Shown one piece after another: positions 12,001-22,034 of a stretch of DNA of 64,000 bases (positions within the stretch are counted from its first letter, which is position 1; each line of letters starts with the position of its first letter). The notes beneath the pieces are model-generated. The model was given only the letters and a program-made list of their open reading frames with translations, was not told the DNA's origin and did no database searches. The DNA is taken from the NCBI GenBank assembly GCA_032173965.1, contig CM063292.1:1132501-1196500 (forward strand). Reading direction: 5' to 3'. The stretch comes from Sitta carolinensis (taxonomy: Eukaryota > Chordata > Aves > Passeriformes > Sittidae). Made by a program: the position numbers and the translations under genes.

Positions 12001-14164
12001 ACAAGGTCTCCTTTCTGACACCCAGGAAGGAGTGGATTTTCAGACATCTCTGGAATGGTCCCTGGAGATCCTGCAGTGCCTGGAAGAGAGGGGCACATCC
12101 TGGCCACTTCTCCTCCATTCAGCAGAGAGAGGTGAGTCCTGTCCCCAAGGGGTGGAAGGATGGGTGACCATCCCTTGGGTTGGAGTGCCCCTATGAGAAG
12201 GGGCTGCTGGGCCTTTGGAAGCAGCACAAAAAACACTTGTGTGAAAGCTGAGCCCATCCTGCTTCTACCCCAGAGTGTGGCAGACCCAGCTGATGATCAG
12301 GAATGACTGAACTCAGTCATTCTGGTAATGAGAAAGCCTGAGGGGACAACTTACTCCTCTTGCTGGTCACCACCCCCAAGCACCCGTGTTTATTGTGGCC
12401 TGGAAGGAAACTCTGCAGCCCCAGGAGTGTGAAAGGTGCCCTGAGGCCCTCTGAAGGTGCTCAGGGCTCTCCCTGTCCTTGCAGAGCCTGGGAAGTGCCG
12501 TGTCCTGCACAGCGCGGCCTCGGACCGGCACATGCGGCTCCTGCCCCTGGCATTCTACAGGTACAGTCCTGCTGGGCTGGGAAGGGGCTGAGGGGGGCTC
12601 TGGGGATGGTTGGCACCCACAGCAGCTGGCACAGAGGCCACAGCACTGCTGGCCTGTAGGTGAGCACAGTTACCTCTTACCTGGGCAGAACAGCTCATCA
12701 GGGCACGGTGCGTTTGGGGAGCCCTGTGCCTTGAGCTGATTTGCCAGAAGTTCCATTCAGCCTCGTGCTCCAAACACGAGGCTTGGGAGCCAACTTTGCT
12801 TCCTGGGATGGCCCTGCAGGCCACGGGACTCAAATCATCCAGGGAAGAGCAGCAGCTGTGTTTGCCTTGTGCCTGAGTGTGTCCCATGGAGCCCGAGCTA
12901 ACAGAGCCCGTGTGTGACCCCTCCAGCCTCAGCCCCTGCTTCCCCCGGGGACTGCTCCGGCGGGAGCCCACCTTCCTCAGCGTGGCACTCCAGATGTACA
13001 CCCAGCTGCTCCAGCTCTTTGTGGAAGGGGAAGTCCTGCCCCACTCTGGTCAAGACCCCACAGAGCACGTAAGCAAAGCCTGGATTCTTTTTCTTATCCT
13101 ATCAAAGACTCCCAGAATGGTTTGGGTTGGAAACCACCTTAAACCTCATCCTGTTCCACCTCCTGCCATGGCAGGGACACCTTCCATTATCCCAGGGTGC
13201 TCCAAGCCCTGTCCAAGCTGGCCTTGGGCACTTCCAGGGATGTGGCAGCCACAGCGTCTCTGGGCACCCTGTCCCAGGGCCTCCCCACCCGCTCAGGGAA
13301 CAATTCCTGCCTAATATCCAGTCTAAATCTACCTCTCTCCAGCTTAAAACCTCTTGTAACTGATCCTGTTTTTTAGCTCTTCCCCTGCAGCAGCACTTGC
13401 AGCATCCCTCCTGTTCCCACCTTCCCGTGCAGAGCAGAGGGAGCTCATGCAGCTCCCTCATCCCCTGGGGCACAGAGGAATGCCAGGGCTGCTCCCAAAC
13501 CCCCAGCACCCTCCTGCCCTCTGAGCTGTGCCAGCCTCGGGTGTGGGCCTGTGGCTCCTGGGCCGAGGGTGACCTTTTGCTCCATGGCCGTGTCTCTCCC
13601 GTGTGGTGCAGGATCCCTTGGAGCTGATCTCTGCAGCCCGGCGGTTCCTGCTGGGAGCCATCCCCCACTGCCCCGCCCAGAGCTTTGGGAACATACAGCC
13701 GGTACGTGCAGCTTCTCCCTTTCCTCCAGGGTGTGAGTACTGATCCTGTACCTGTGCCGAGCCCTGTGCCTCCCTGCCCCACCTGGGAATGCCCCGTGCC
13801 TCCCTGACTCACCTGGAGCAGGGGGACACCTGCTGCTCGGCCGGTGCCACGGCCACGTCCTCCACGGTTCCCAGCACACCGGACCCTGCCCTCCTGTGGC
13901 CATTCCCGCTCGCTCCGAGGGAATTGTCAGGCGCAGGAACTTTCCCCCGGCTCTGCCTGTGCTGGGCTGGGAAGGCAGCAAAATGCCCCGGTGCTGCTGG
14001 AACTGGCTTTGAGGAAGCAGGAGCAGATCGAAACTGGCTCCCTGCCCTCTCCCCAGCTCCTGCGCACCTGTGAAGAGCTCGACCCCGAGCTGGGAGCCAC
14101 CCTTCTGCACTTCTCACGGCCTGCTGCAGCCATGGAGCTGGAGGAAGAGCCGGAACTGTTCTGA
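42..14164 (+). CDS. FANCA: FANCA, Fanconi anemia group A protein (C-terminal half, 5' end outside window)
   Basis: FANCA is a large helical-repeat scaffold of the nuclear Fanconi core complex, which drives FANCD2/FANCI monoubiquitination at DNA crosslinks. I read 21 exons: 42-183, 677-747, 1807-1906, 2693-2892, 3029-3125, 3635-3811, 4823-4896, 5427-5555, 5988-6054, 6277-6440, 6717-6822, 7715-7774, 8059-8163, 8793-8904, 9600-9741, 10813-10875, 12026-12131, 12485-12560, 12927-13068, 13612-13701, 14057-14164. They give about 777 residues colinear with human FANCA, for example AAQVAVVSDRLRAVLG at the start, CDGDLEKACGVIINAI in the middle and EEEPELF at the C-terminus. Phases agree at every junction except inside exons 42-183 and 8793-8904, each of which lacks one base (mod 3) and reaches a stop. 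The intron after 9741 uses a GC donor. The two breaks may be assembly errors, because the remaining exons look constrained. Confidence 0.93.
5080..5205 (+). repeat. CR1 LINE 3' fragment
   Basis: The segment carries GGAGCAACCTGGTCTGGTGG and a CCATTTCCAACCCAAACCAT tail, a typical CR1 3' end on the + strand in a FANCA intron. Confidence 0.8.
6925..7115 (+). repeat. CR1 LINE 3' fragment with partly duplicated tail
   Basis: A CR1 3' end (GAACAACCTGGTCTATGGAA, then CTTCCAACCCAAATCATTCC) ends at about 7042. The terminal CTTCCAACCCAAATCATTCC segment with ATGATTC recurs at about 7080-7112, so the 3' tail is duplicated. It lies in a FANCA intron. Confidence 0.8.
11690..11805 (+). repeat. CR1 LINE 3' fragment
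   Basis: The segment contains TTGGAGCAACCTGGTCTAGT and CCTTCCAACCCAAACCATTC, the CR1 3' terminus, in a FANCA intron. Confidence 0.82.
13105..13375 (-). repeat. CR1 LINE fragment (reverse orientation)
   Basis: Reverse-complement CR1: GAATGGTTTGGGTTGGAAAC, CCATGGCAGGGACACCTTCC and TAATATCCAGTCTAAATCTA, between the last FANCA exons. Confidence 0.85.
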
Positions 14165-14310
14165 GGGATGGACTCGGCCCAGCACCTCGATTACACCTAA
14201 CACAAAGAGCCACCTTTCTCACCTGGGCCATTTTTTTCAAATTACTTTGTAAATAATTTATTACAAGCATAACCATGAAGCTCTTGTTACAATAAAAAGT
14301 AGGTTACAAA
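14165..14310 (+). terminator. FANCA: FANCA 3' UTR and polyadenylation signal
   Basis: A short 3' UTR follows the TGA at 14162-14164. A canonical AATAAA lies at 14291-14296, so cleavage is expected near 14310. This stretch also contains the likely ZNF276 poly(A) signal on the other strand. Confidence 0.7.
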
Positions 14311-14745
14311 TTTTCAGTTTAGACTCGCTTTGGGAATCGTAATTATGGTGGGGTTTTTTTTTTGTTTGTTTGTTTGTTTGTTTTACTTCTTTTCCAAAAC
14401 GAAATGTCTCCTTAAAGTTGTCCCACTGTCCTCTGTCCCCCTCGAGTCCCCGGGGGCACCTCTGTGCAGGCAGGGAACAGTTGTGGCCAACTTGGTTTCT
14501 ACAACGTGTGCGTGGGGCTGGGACACGAGGGGTGCTGCCAGCATCCCCTCCCCTGGGATTAGACACTCTTAGTACAACACTGCTGAATCAGATGTGAGCA
14601 TGGAAATCACTGCATGAGAACAAGCCTTTTCTGAGCAAGCTGAAGCTAATTCCACGGAGTTCTTTGGGAGACTAAAACGTAGATTAAAACTCTCCTGTGC
14701 CACACGGCTTCTACGGGGCTGGGCAGGGAAGGCGGCCCCGGCCCC
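14257..14745 (-). terminator. ZNF276: ZNF276 3' UTR and poly(A) signal, overlapping FANCA 3' end
   Basis: After the ZNF276 stop (14748-14746) the first canonical AATAAA found downstream on the minus strand is at 14262-14257. This lies inside the FANCA 3' UTR, so the two mature transcripts would overlap by tens of bases. A T-rich (GTTT)n stretch at about 14350-14381 sits within this UTR. Human ZNF276 and FANCA also overlap tail-to-tail. Confidence 0.6.
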
Positions 14746-17700
14746 TCAGGTGGGCTCGGGCTCTGCAGTCACTTCTGGCTTCACGGCCTGGCCTTCCGCA
14801 GTCCCTGACGTGGTGAGCAGGAGCAGGGGCTCCGGCTCCAGCGGCCTGGCTTTGTCCTGAGTCTGGGTCAGAGGGTGCACCATGGACATGTGGACGTTGA
14901 GGTTGTGGGCCTTCTCGAAGCGCTTCCCGCACTGGTCGCAGGCGAACTCCAGCTCGGCCTCGGCTTTGTGTTTGGTCATGTGGTACTTGAGGGACGCGCG
15001 CTGGCGGCACTGGAACCCACAGATCTCACACCTGCCGAGGGCAGAGGGGGCTCAGCACCAGGGGAGGGTGCTGGGGCTGCAGCAGGGCTGGGAACGGACG
15101 TTTCATTGAATCACAGAACCCTTGGGCTGGTTCGGGTCGGAAGGGATCCTAAAGCACAGCCCAGCCCAGCCCCTGCCATGGGCAGGGACACCTTGCACCA
15201 TGTCAGGTTTCTCCAAGCCCTGTACAACTTGGCCTCAAACACTTGCAGGGATGGGGAGTCCACAACCTGTGCCAGAGCCTCACTATCATCACAGGAAAGA
15301 TTATCTTTCCAATATCCCACTTAACCCTGCCCTTTGGCAGTGGGAAGCCATTCCTCCTTGTCCTGTTACTCCAGGACCTTGTCCCAAGTGCCTCTCCAGC
15401 TCTCCTGGAGCCCTTTAAGGCACTGCAAGGGACTCTAAAGTCTCCCTGGAATTTTCTCCAGGCTGAACACACCCAGCACTCTGAGCCTTTCCTCACAGCA
15501 GAGGTGTCTTGTGACCCACTCCTCATTCATTCTGTTTAAAGTGATCCAGCCAGGATGCTCCCAGCTCCAGGCAGGGTTTGTATCCCAGAATTACAGTGCC
15601 AGGGCCACTGACCCATCCCTCTGCTCCCCACTGGAATCACTTACTGCAGGGGCTTGGCTCCTGAGTGCCGCATCTGATGGACCGAGAGGTGTTTGCGTTG
15701 CTTGAAGGTCTGCCCACACTCATCACAGATGTAGTTCCGTACCTCTGCCAACAAACAGGAGAGTCACGGGCTCTGCCCAGCTCCTGGGATGTGCCCTGCA
15801 CACGCAGCTGCCCACGCTCCCTGCAGCAGCCTGAACCCTCCGTGCCTCGTGCCCCCTGCACCACAGCTTGTTCCGTGTTCGCAGGCACACATCCCCCCTC
15901 CCCAGAGCCCCAGCGCCCCAAGCAGGGTGGGTGCCACGGGGCACGGGGTGTCTGTGACCTGCCAGCTGCTGGACACACCTGTGTGGATGAGCTTGACGTG
16001 CCGCTGCAGGTACCGGTCGATCATGAACACCTTGTTGCAGCCAGGGTGAGGGCAGGGCCTCTCCCGCACCTCCTCGTGGTGCTCTTTGATGTGTTTCTGC
16101 AGAGCAAGGACAGAGCTGCTGGCAGGGAACAAGCTGGATCCCCAAACACCGAGAGCACCATGTGCAAAACCAGGAACTGCGCCCCAATCCAGCCCTGGCA
16201 GCTGGGGCTTTGGCCAGACACAGTGGAGCCTGCTGTGAGCCAGCAGCAGCCTTCCAGGACAGGAGAAACAGGGAGAGGCAGAGCAGATTGCAAAAGGCCA
16301 GGACTCCCAGCAGGCTGGGCTCGCTGCCTCCTGCAGAGCAGGGTGGGGAACTGAACCCATCAGGGATCCTCTGCTCACATGGAAGTGGCTCCAGAGTAGT
16401 GGGAGCCACTGGTGTGGGACAGGAGCAGAGCCCGAGCTCACCTTCATGCCATCGGCCCCTCTGTAGACAGCGGTGCAGCCCTGGTAAGGACACTTGTAGA
16501 TGGTGGGCAGCTCCTCCCTGCAAGCAGAGGGGTGTGAGGTGTTGTGGCCTGGGGCTGCAGCCCAGCCCAGCCCTAACAGATCCTCCTTACCGTTCACATT
16601 TGATTTTTTTTTTCCAGCCTGGCTTAGGCCCCGGCTTCTTCCTTATTTTGGGCTCTTCTGCCTTCTTTGCTTCTTTACTGTCGCTTTTCTTGCCAGAAAC
16701 CCTCCAAGAAAGAACCAGGACAGTGGTTTAAGACTGGATCTTGGCTTTAGACCCACCAAAGTGTCCCCAGCTGTTACACCTGACTGTGACCTGGCAGAGC
16801 AGGAGCACGCACAGCCCCAGGCACATGAGCCAGGCTGTGGCTGTGCCAGGCTGGGGATGAGGGCCCAGCCAGTTTAACCCAGTGGGGAGCTTGGGGGCAT
16901 CTCTGTGACCCCCAGGCAGGAATGTGTAGGGAACAAAGCCATAAGGAAAGACATATTGGCCCCATGGGGGTGGGCACTAGCCCCCCACCCACCCTGAGAG
17001 CCCCTTACTTCTTCTCGGGGTAAGGCTCGAAGGAGTCATCTGAAGATTGCACGTTTCTCTTCTCGCTTTCATCGTCGCTCAAGAAGTCCCTGAGAGAGAG
17101 AAGGTGCCCTTTACCAAGGTGACCTCGGGCTGACCCTCAGCACCAGCAGTTCCCCATTCCCAGCACGTCCATCTCCCCCAGGGCACAGCACTGTGCCCGC
17201 TCCATGTGTTCTCCTCCCCATCCTCTCCCCAAGCAAACACAGCGCCGGTGAACACAGCAAAGACCCAAACCAGGTCCTTTCAGGGCTAAATCTCTGCGAG
17301 AATAATCAAACCACTGTCAGGAGAACAAAAAAACGGCTGTTACTGAAAGGATCTATTCATGGGTGAGGGATGTGGCTGCCGCTTCCTCTACTGGGAAAAG
17401 GAACTTTGTGGAACAAGAATGTCACACAATTGTCTGGTGCAGGTTAACAAAGCTGCTGGTCGTTCTGTATTCCCTCAAATGCAACAGCCACATTTGGATT
17501 TCTCTTTTTCCTCCTTTTAGGCCTTAAGCCACACAAGAAGCAATTCATTCCTGAAGACAGGAAATAGGCCATAAATTGCTGCGGCCCTTTTAATGTGACA
17601 GCTGACAGGCTCAGCTGACACTGGAGTCACTCTGCACTCAGCCCTTTAGACTCAGAACGCCTGCATTTGTGTATTTACAGCCCCACTCCAAACACCTGTG

Positions 17701-20700
17701 TTGGACCGAGCCAAATCCTTGCTCACAACAGACTGTGGAGCTGCCAGGTCCCTCCCGCTCCCATCTCCCAGTTTATGGCTCTCCCCGGGAGCACACAGGG
17801 TGGTTTCGCCACGTGCCACCCCGTGCCTGCAATCCCGCTCCCGCTGCTCTCCCACAGCCCCGGCAGAGGGAACTGCCCCGAGGCTGAGGGCTGGAAGAGC
17901 AGCACAGCTCCTTCCCCAGACAGAGAGAGGACAAAACAGGGCCAGGGGTGCTGGCAGCAGCCCACAAGCACGGGGCACAGGTGTGTGCAAACCCCCCAGA
18001 GCAGAGGAGGGGGCTCAGAGCCACTGCTCTGAGACCCCGGTGCTGGTGGAGAAAGAGCTCTCAGGGCTGGGGAGTTCCCACTGGCAAAGAAGACATTTAG
18101 GCTATTTTAAACCCACTCTTCTCTCACCCCTCAGAAAGGTCACTGAACTCGTCTTTTACCCGCTCATCCGACGTTGCAGACAGAACCTGCTTCCCACTCA
18201 ACTGTCCTAGGGAAGGAAGGAGAACACGGTGTGTTACAAGGAAAAGCAGCAGACCCACGGCGGCCGAGCAGGAGCGACTGCTCCAGGGGAACACGTGCTC
18301 CACAGCAATCAGTGACTGTTCAAACCAAACTGGCCCCTCTGCCCACAAACAGCTCTCCCTGTGCTCCACCCTGACACTGCAGCTCCCAGGAGCAGCTTTT
18401 GGTTCCTCCTGTGACACCTGTAGCTAAAAGACTTGTCCCCAGGCAAGTCCCAGCCGTCATTCTTGTGTCCAGCAGCAAGACATCTCCTGTGGGTGCTGGA
18501 GCTAACCACGGCCCCACTTCTGGAACTCAAAATGGGTGTTAATTCCTCACTTCTGGAAGTGGTGTTCGGGGCAGTGCACCCAGTCCAAATCGCTCAGCAG
18601 TTTTCCTTGAGGGACAGAAGGGCCTCCTGGGATTTAGCATCAGCTGCTGTGCAGCAGGGAAACCCAACTTCAGGGCAGAGCCAAAAGAGACAGCTGGCAA
18701 ACATGGTGCTGAGGAGCCAGTGACCATTCCATATCCCCAGGAAGAGCCTGGCAGCAGTGTACCCCCTCTGTCACGGGGGAACAGCACACAGGGCCAGCAG
18801 CATGACCCTGTGTTCCCTGTCCCTTCTGCACGGCTCAGTGTCCTCCTCCACAATCAGAGGCCAATCTCTGAGCACTTCCCAGAAGGATCTGTGCCCTCCT
18901 TGAGGAACAGCAGTCTCCAAGGAGAGGGCCCAGCCTCTTGTCGCTTCCTGGGCCATCTCTCCAGCTCCCTGTCCTTCCCCTGAGGCCGGGAGGCACGTCA
19001 GGAGGCAAATCCCTTACCTGTGGCAGAGCTCAGTGGGAGAGCGGGCTGCGGCAGGGGCTGCTCCCGGACGGAGGCCGCGCCATCCAGCTGCGAGGGAGAC
19101 GGATCCCTGTCCTGTGGCATCTCACTCTCCACAGTCAGTGGCACCGCCATGGTCCCTTTGTTGGCGGGCTGCTGGCAAGGAGCTGTCCTTACTGGAGCAT
19201 GCTGGGCTTTGGGAGCGGGAACAGCCTCGGCACCCTCTGCCCCGTTGTCAGTCAGGCGCTGCTGCGCCGTGCCCTTGGCCCACTCGCGCTTGCCAGACAG
19301 GGCACTGTCGAGCAGCAGGGAGCTGCAGTCCGAGTCTGTGTCCATGACGTAGTCGTGGCCGTCGCCGCAGCCCCAGACGGCGCGGATGATGCCGCAGTAC
19401 TCGGAGGAGAGCACGCTGCGCAGCCCGGGCACCGAGGCGCAGCCGCCGGCGTGCGCGTGCGTCCACGTCACCAGGCTGTGCAGGCACTGCGGGCTGGACG
19501 TGATCAGGTCAACTGGCCAGGGGAGAGGCAGCACAGTCAGGCCTGGCCACGGAGGGGACGGGCATGTGGCTCTGCTCCCCCCAGGGCTGTCCCAGAAGGC
19601 AGGTGGGAGCCGCCCCAAAGGGCTGCACCCAGAGGGCTGGAGCGGGGCAGTGCCAGCGCCTGCCAGGATCACGGAACTACTGAGGTTGGAAATGACTCTG
19701 AGATCACCGAGCCAAACCCATGACCAAACACCACCCTGCCAGCCAGACCAGAGCACCGAGGGTCCAGTCTTTCCTTAAGCACCTCCAGGGACACTAGCTA
19801 CACCACCTCCCTCCATCATTCAGAGATGAAAGGGTTTTTTCAACTGTCCCCAGTGTCCAACAGCAGCTGGGACAGGCCTGGCACTGCCACCCAAATCTGC
19901 TCAGCCTGCCCTTCCCACCCCCAGGTGAGCCTCTGCCTGTTTGGCCCAGCTCAGGAAGGTGAAGATTCTCCTGGGAAGCCAGAGGGAGGAAGAAGAACCT
20001 TAACCAGCTGTGCTGAGGGACACCACAACCCCGCTGGACGTGGTCGTTTCTCACCACCCATCAGCCCCAGCCCTCCGCTGGTGGTGTGGCAGAAGGAAAA
20101 GGGGCGTGGGCACTCACCCAGGCAGGAGGCACCTCCTTCCATACCCGGCTGCGCCTGGACCCCGCTGCTCCTGCAAAAACCAGAGCGGCACAGTGGGATT
20201 TGGGGGTCGCGGAGGGGCCGCGCGGCACGGCGCTGCTCCCGGGAGGCAACAAAGGCCACGTACTTTCCTTTGGACTTGGCGTGGCCCGTGGGCGAGGCGT
20301 TCACCCTCTGGATGAAGGTGCGGAGGACGCTGCGGCACTTGTAGAACTGGGCATGGCATTTCTTGCAGACGAACTGTGGCAGCGCGGGGTCCTGCCGCAC
20401 CGCCACGCCCACCAGCCGCTGGAAGTCGGCGAAGAACACCTGGTCCACACGCCGCTGCTTCTCCGAGTTCTCCCCCAGCACGGGCACCTTCCCGAAGGCA
20501 TTGCGCAGGCTCCGCGAGGAGAACTTGCCGTGGCACAGGCGGCAGTAGCCGGTGCTCAGGGCTCTGCCGATTCCTGCCGGGGAGGAGCGAAGGATGCTGA
20601 GGGATGGCACTGATGCACGCAAAGGTGTTCCCCTCCATCCCAGCTGCATCCCATCTTTAGCAAAGCACGGAAAATCCAGGCAGGGAATGACCCGCTGAGT

Positions 20701-21897
20701 CCAAATCAGCCCTTGTGGCCCCACTGCTGTGGTGACCCCAGCACTCTGCCAATGCCATCCTTTGGGTTCAGCAGTTCTTCCCCCGCGTTTATCTCCCAAC
20801 TATTTACAGCTGGCACTGTGTCCCTTGGCTGTCCCATTCCTCAGCTCCCCAGCAGTGCCCTGGAGCGGGGCAGCTCCTGACCCAGAATAGCAGGGCAGGT
20901 TGCAAAGTGTCACCCAGGTCACAGACCTGCGGCATTCCCACCCTGTGGAATGATCTCCGTCCCTCCCAACAGCGTGAAGGGAGCCCTGAGCACAGCCTCC
21001 TCCCGGCCCTGATCCAGCCCAGTGTGCTCCGAGCCCTGCGGTGGGAGCGAGCTCCCCTGCCGGGACCACCTGGGCGGCCTTGGGAGCGATGGGGGTCCCA
21101 CCACACCCCGCAGGTGTGGGGACAGTGGTGGGACAGGGCAGCAGCTGCTGGGGCAGTGTCCTGGGGGGCTGAACCCCCCGTTTGTGAGAGCCCCGCGGTC
21201 CCGGGGCAGCGCCGGAGTCTCAGCACCCATCGGAGCCGTTGGAGATCCCGCTTATCTCCTGCCCCAGCTGCAACACACCCGGATATCGGCAACCCTGAAC
21301 CGGGATGGCGGAGGGTCCCAGTCACCCCAAACCCCAAACAGGACGGCGGAAATGTCCCGACCACACTCAAAGCGTGATGGAGGGAGGGTCCCGGTCACCA
21401 CCAAACCCGACGGGCAGCGGCCGAGCACCCCGAGATAGCGAGAGGTTCCCCGGCTCTCCCTCCCCATGTCCAGAACTCCTCCTAACCGTGCCGTTATCTG
21501 CACCTTCGGTGTTGCGGGGGGAAGAAACTCCACACAAACGGGCAAATTGTGACCTGCCTCCCGCTCGGCACCGCGCCCCGGGACGGGGGGTCAGACCCCG
21601 GCCATACCGAGGGCTCGCCCCTACCCGGTCCCTGCAGCCCGTCCCGGTGCCGGCCGCTCCCGCCGGTGGCCCCGCAGCCGCTCCGGCCCCGGGGAAGCGA
21701 CCCCGGCCGTGCCCCCGCTCCCCCCGCCCCGGTCCCCGCGCTCGGGCCTCACCTGCCTCCGGTGCGCAGGCGGCGGCTGCGGGCGGCTCGGCGGGCTCGG
21801 TGCCGCGGGCGGCCGTGCCGGGGGTCCGGCGGGGTGCGGGGGGGGCCCGGGGGCCGCCCGGGGCCGCCAGGAACCGCCCGCGCCGATCGCGCTTCAT
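14746..21897 (-). CDS. ZNF276: ZNF276, ZAD-domain C2H2 zinc finger protein
   Basis: This is a nuclear DNA-binding factor with an N-terminal ZAD (zinc-finger-associated) domain and five C2H2 fingers. Coding exons in transcript order are 21897-21753, 20573-20118, 19512-19018, 18206-18128, 17089-17009, 16701-16591, 16517-16442, 16096-15979, 15744-15645 and 15031-14746. All phases agree, giving 648 residues. The ZAD zinc ligands are C59, C62, C118 and C121 (motifs CRLCHGKF and VCKKCHAQF). An acidic and basic linker (DERVKDEFSDLSEG, KKPGPKPGWKKK) precedes fingers spanning about residues 465-606. The start is the MKRDRRGRF methionine, which matches the human N-terminus. The gene is divergent from VPS9D1 (137 bp between start codons) and convergent with FANCA. 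Introns hold CR1 copies near 15.1 and 19.7 kb. Confidence 0.95.
15103..15535 (-). repeat. CR1 LINE fragment (reverse orientation)
   Basis: In the + strand this opens with the CR1 3' terminus in reverse complement (TCACAGAACCCTTGGGCTG) and runs into the hallmark segments about small CR1 tails (GCAGGGACACCTTGCACC, CTCCAAGCCCTGTACAACTT, TCTCCAGGCTGAACA). It is inserted in a ZNF276 intron and is 5'-truncated, as usual. Confidence 0.85.
17110..18100. other. ZNF276 intron 4, no feature recognised
   Basis: About 1 kb of non-coding sequence between ZNF276 exons 17089-17009 and 18206-18128. I see no exon, recognisable repeat or RNA gene in it. Confidence 0.5.
19660..19860 (-). repeat. CR1 LINE fragment (reverse orientation)
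   Basis: Reverse-complement CR1 tail (ACTGAGGTTGGAAATGACTC, then CCAAACCCATGACCAAACAC) inside ZNF276 intron 2. Confidence 0.75.
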
Positions 21898-22034
21898 CGT
21901 CCCCGCCGGGCCCGGCGGCTCCGCCCGCCCGCAGCGCCCCCGCCGGCCGGGGGGACCCGCCGCGCCCGGTCCGTCCCGCCGCGCTCCGGGCGGGCCCGCG
22001 GCCCCAGCGCGCCGTTCCGGGCGGCCCCGCGGCC
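21898..22034. promoter_or_regulatory. Bidirectional CpG promoter, ZNF276 / VPS9D1
   Basis: Only 137 bp separate the ZNF276 start codon (minus strand, 21897) and the VPS9D1 start codon (plus strand, 22035). The interval is almost entirely G and C, dense in CpG and without a TATA box. Both 5' UTRs and the shared core promoter must lie in or very near it, unless a noncoding first exon exists further away. Confidence 0.7.
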
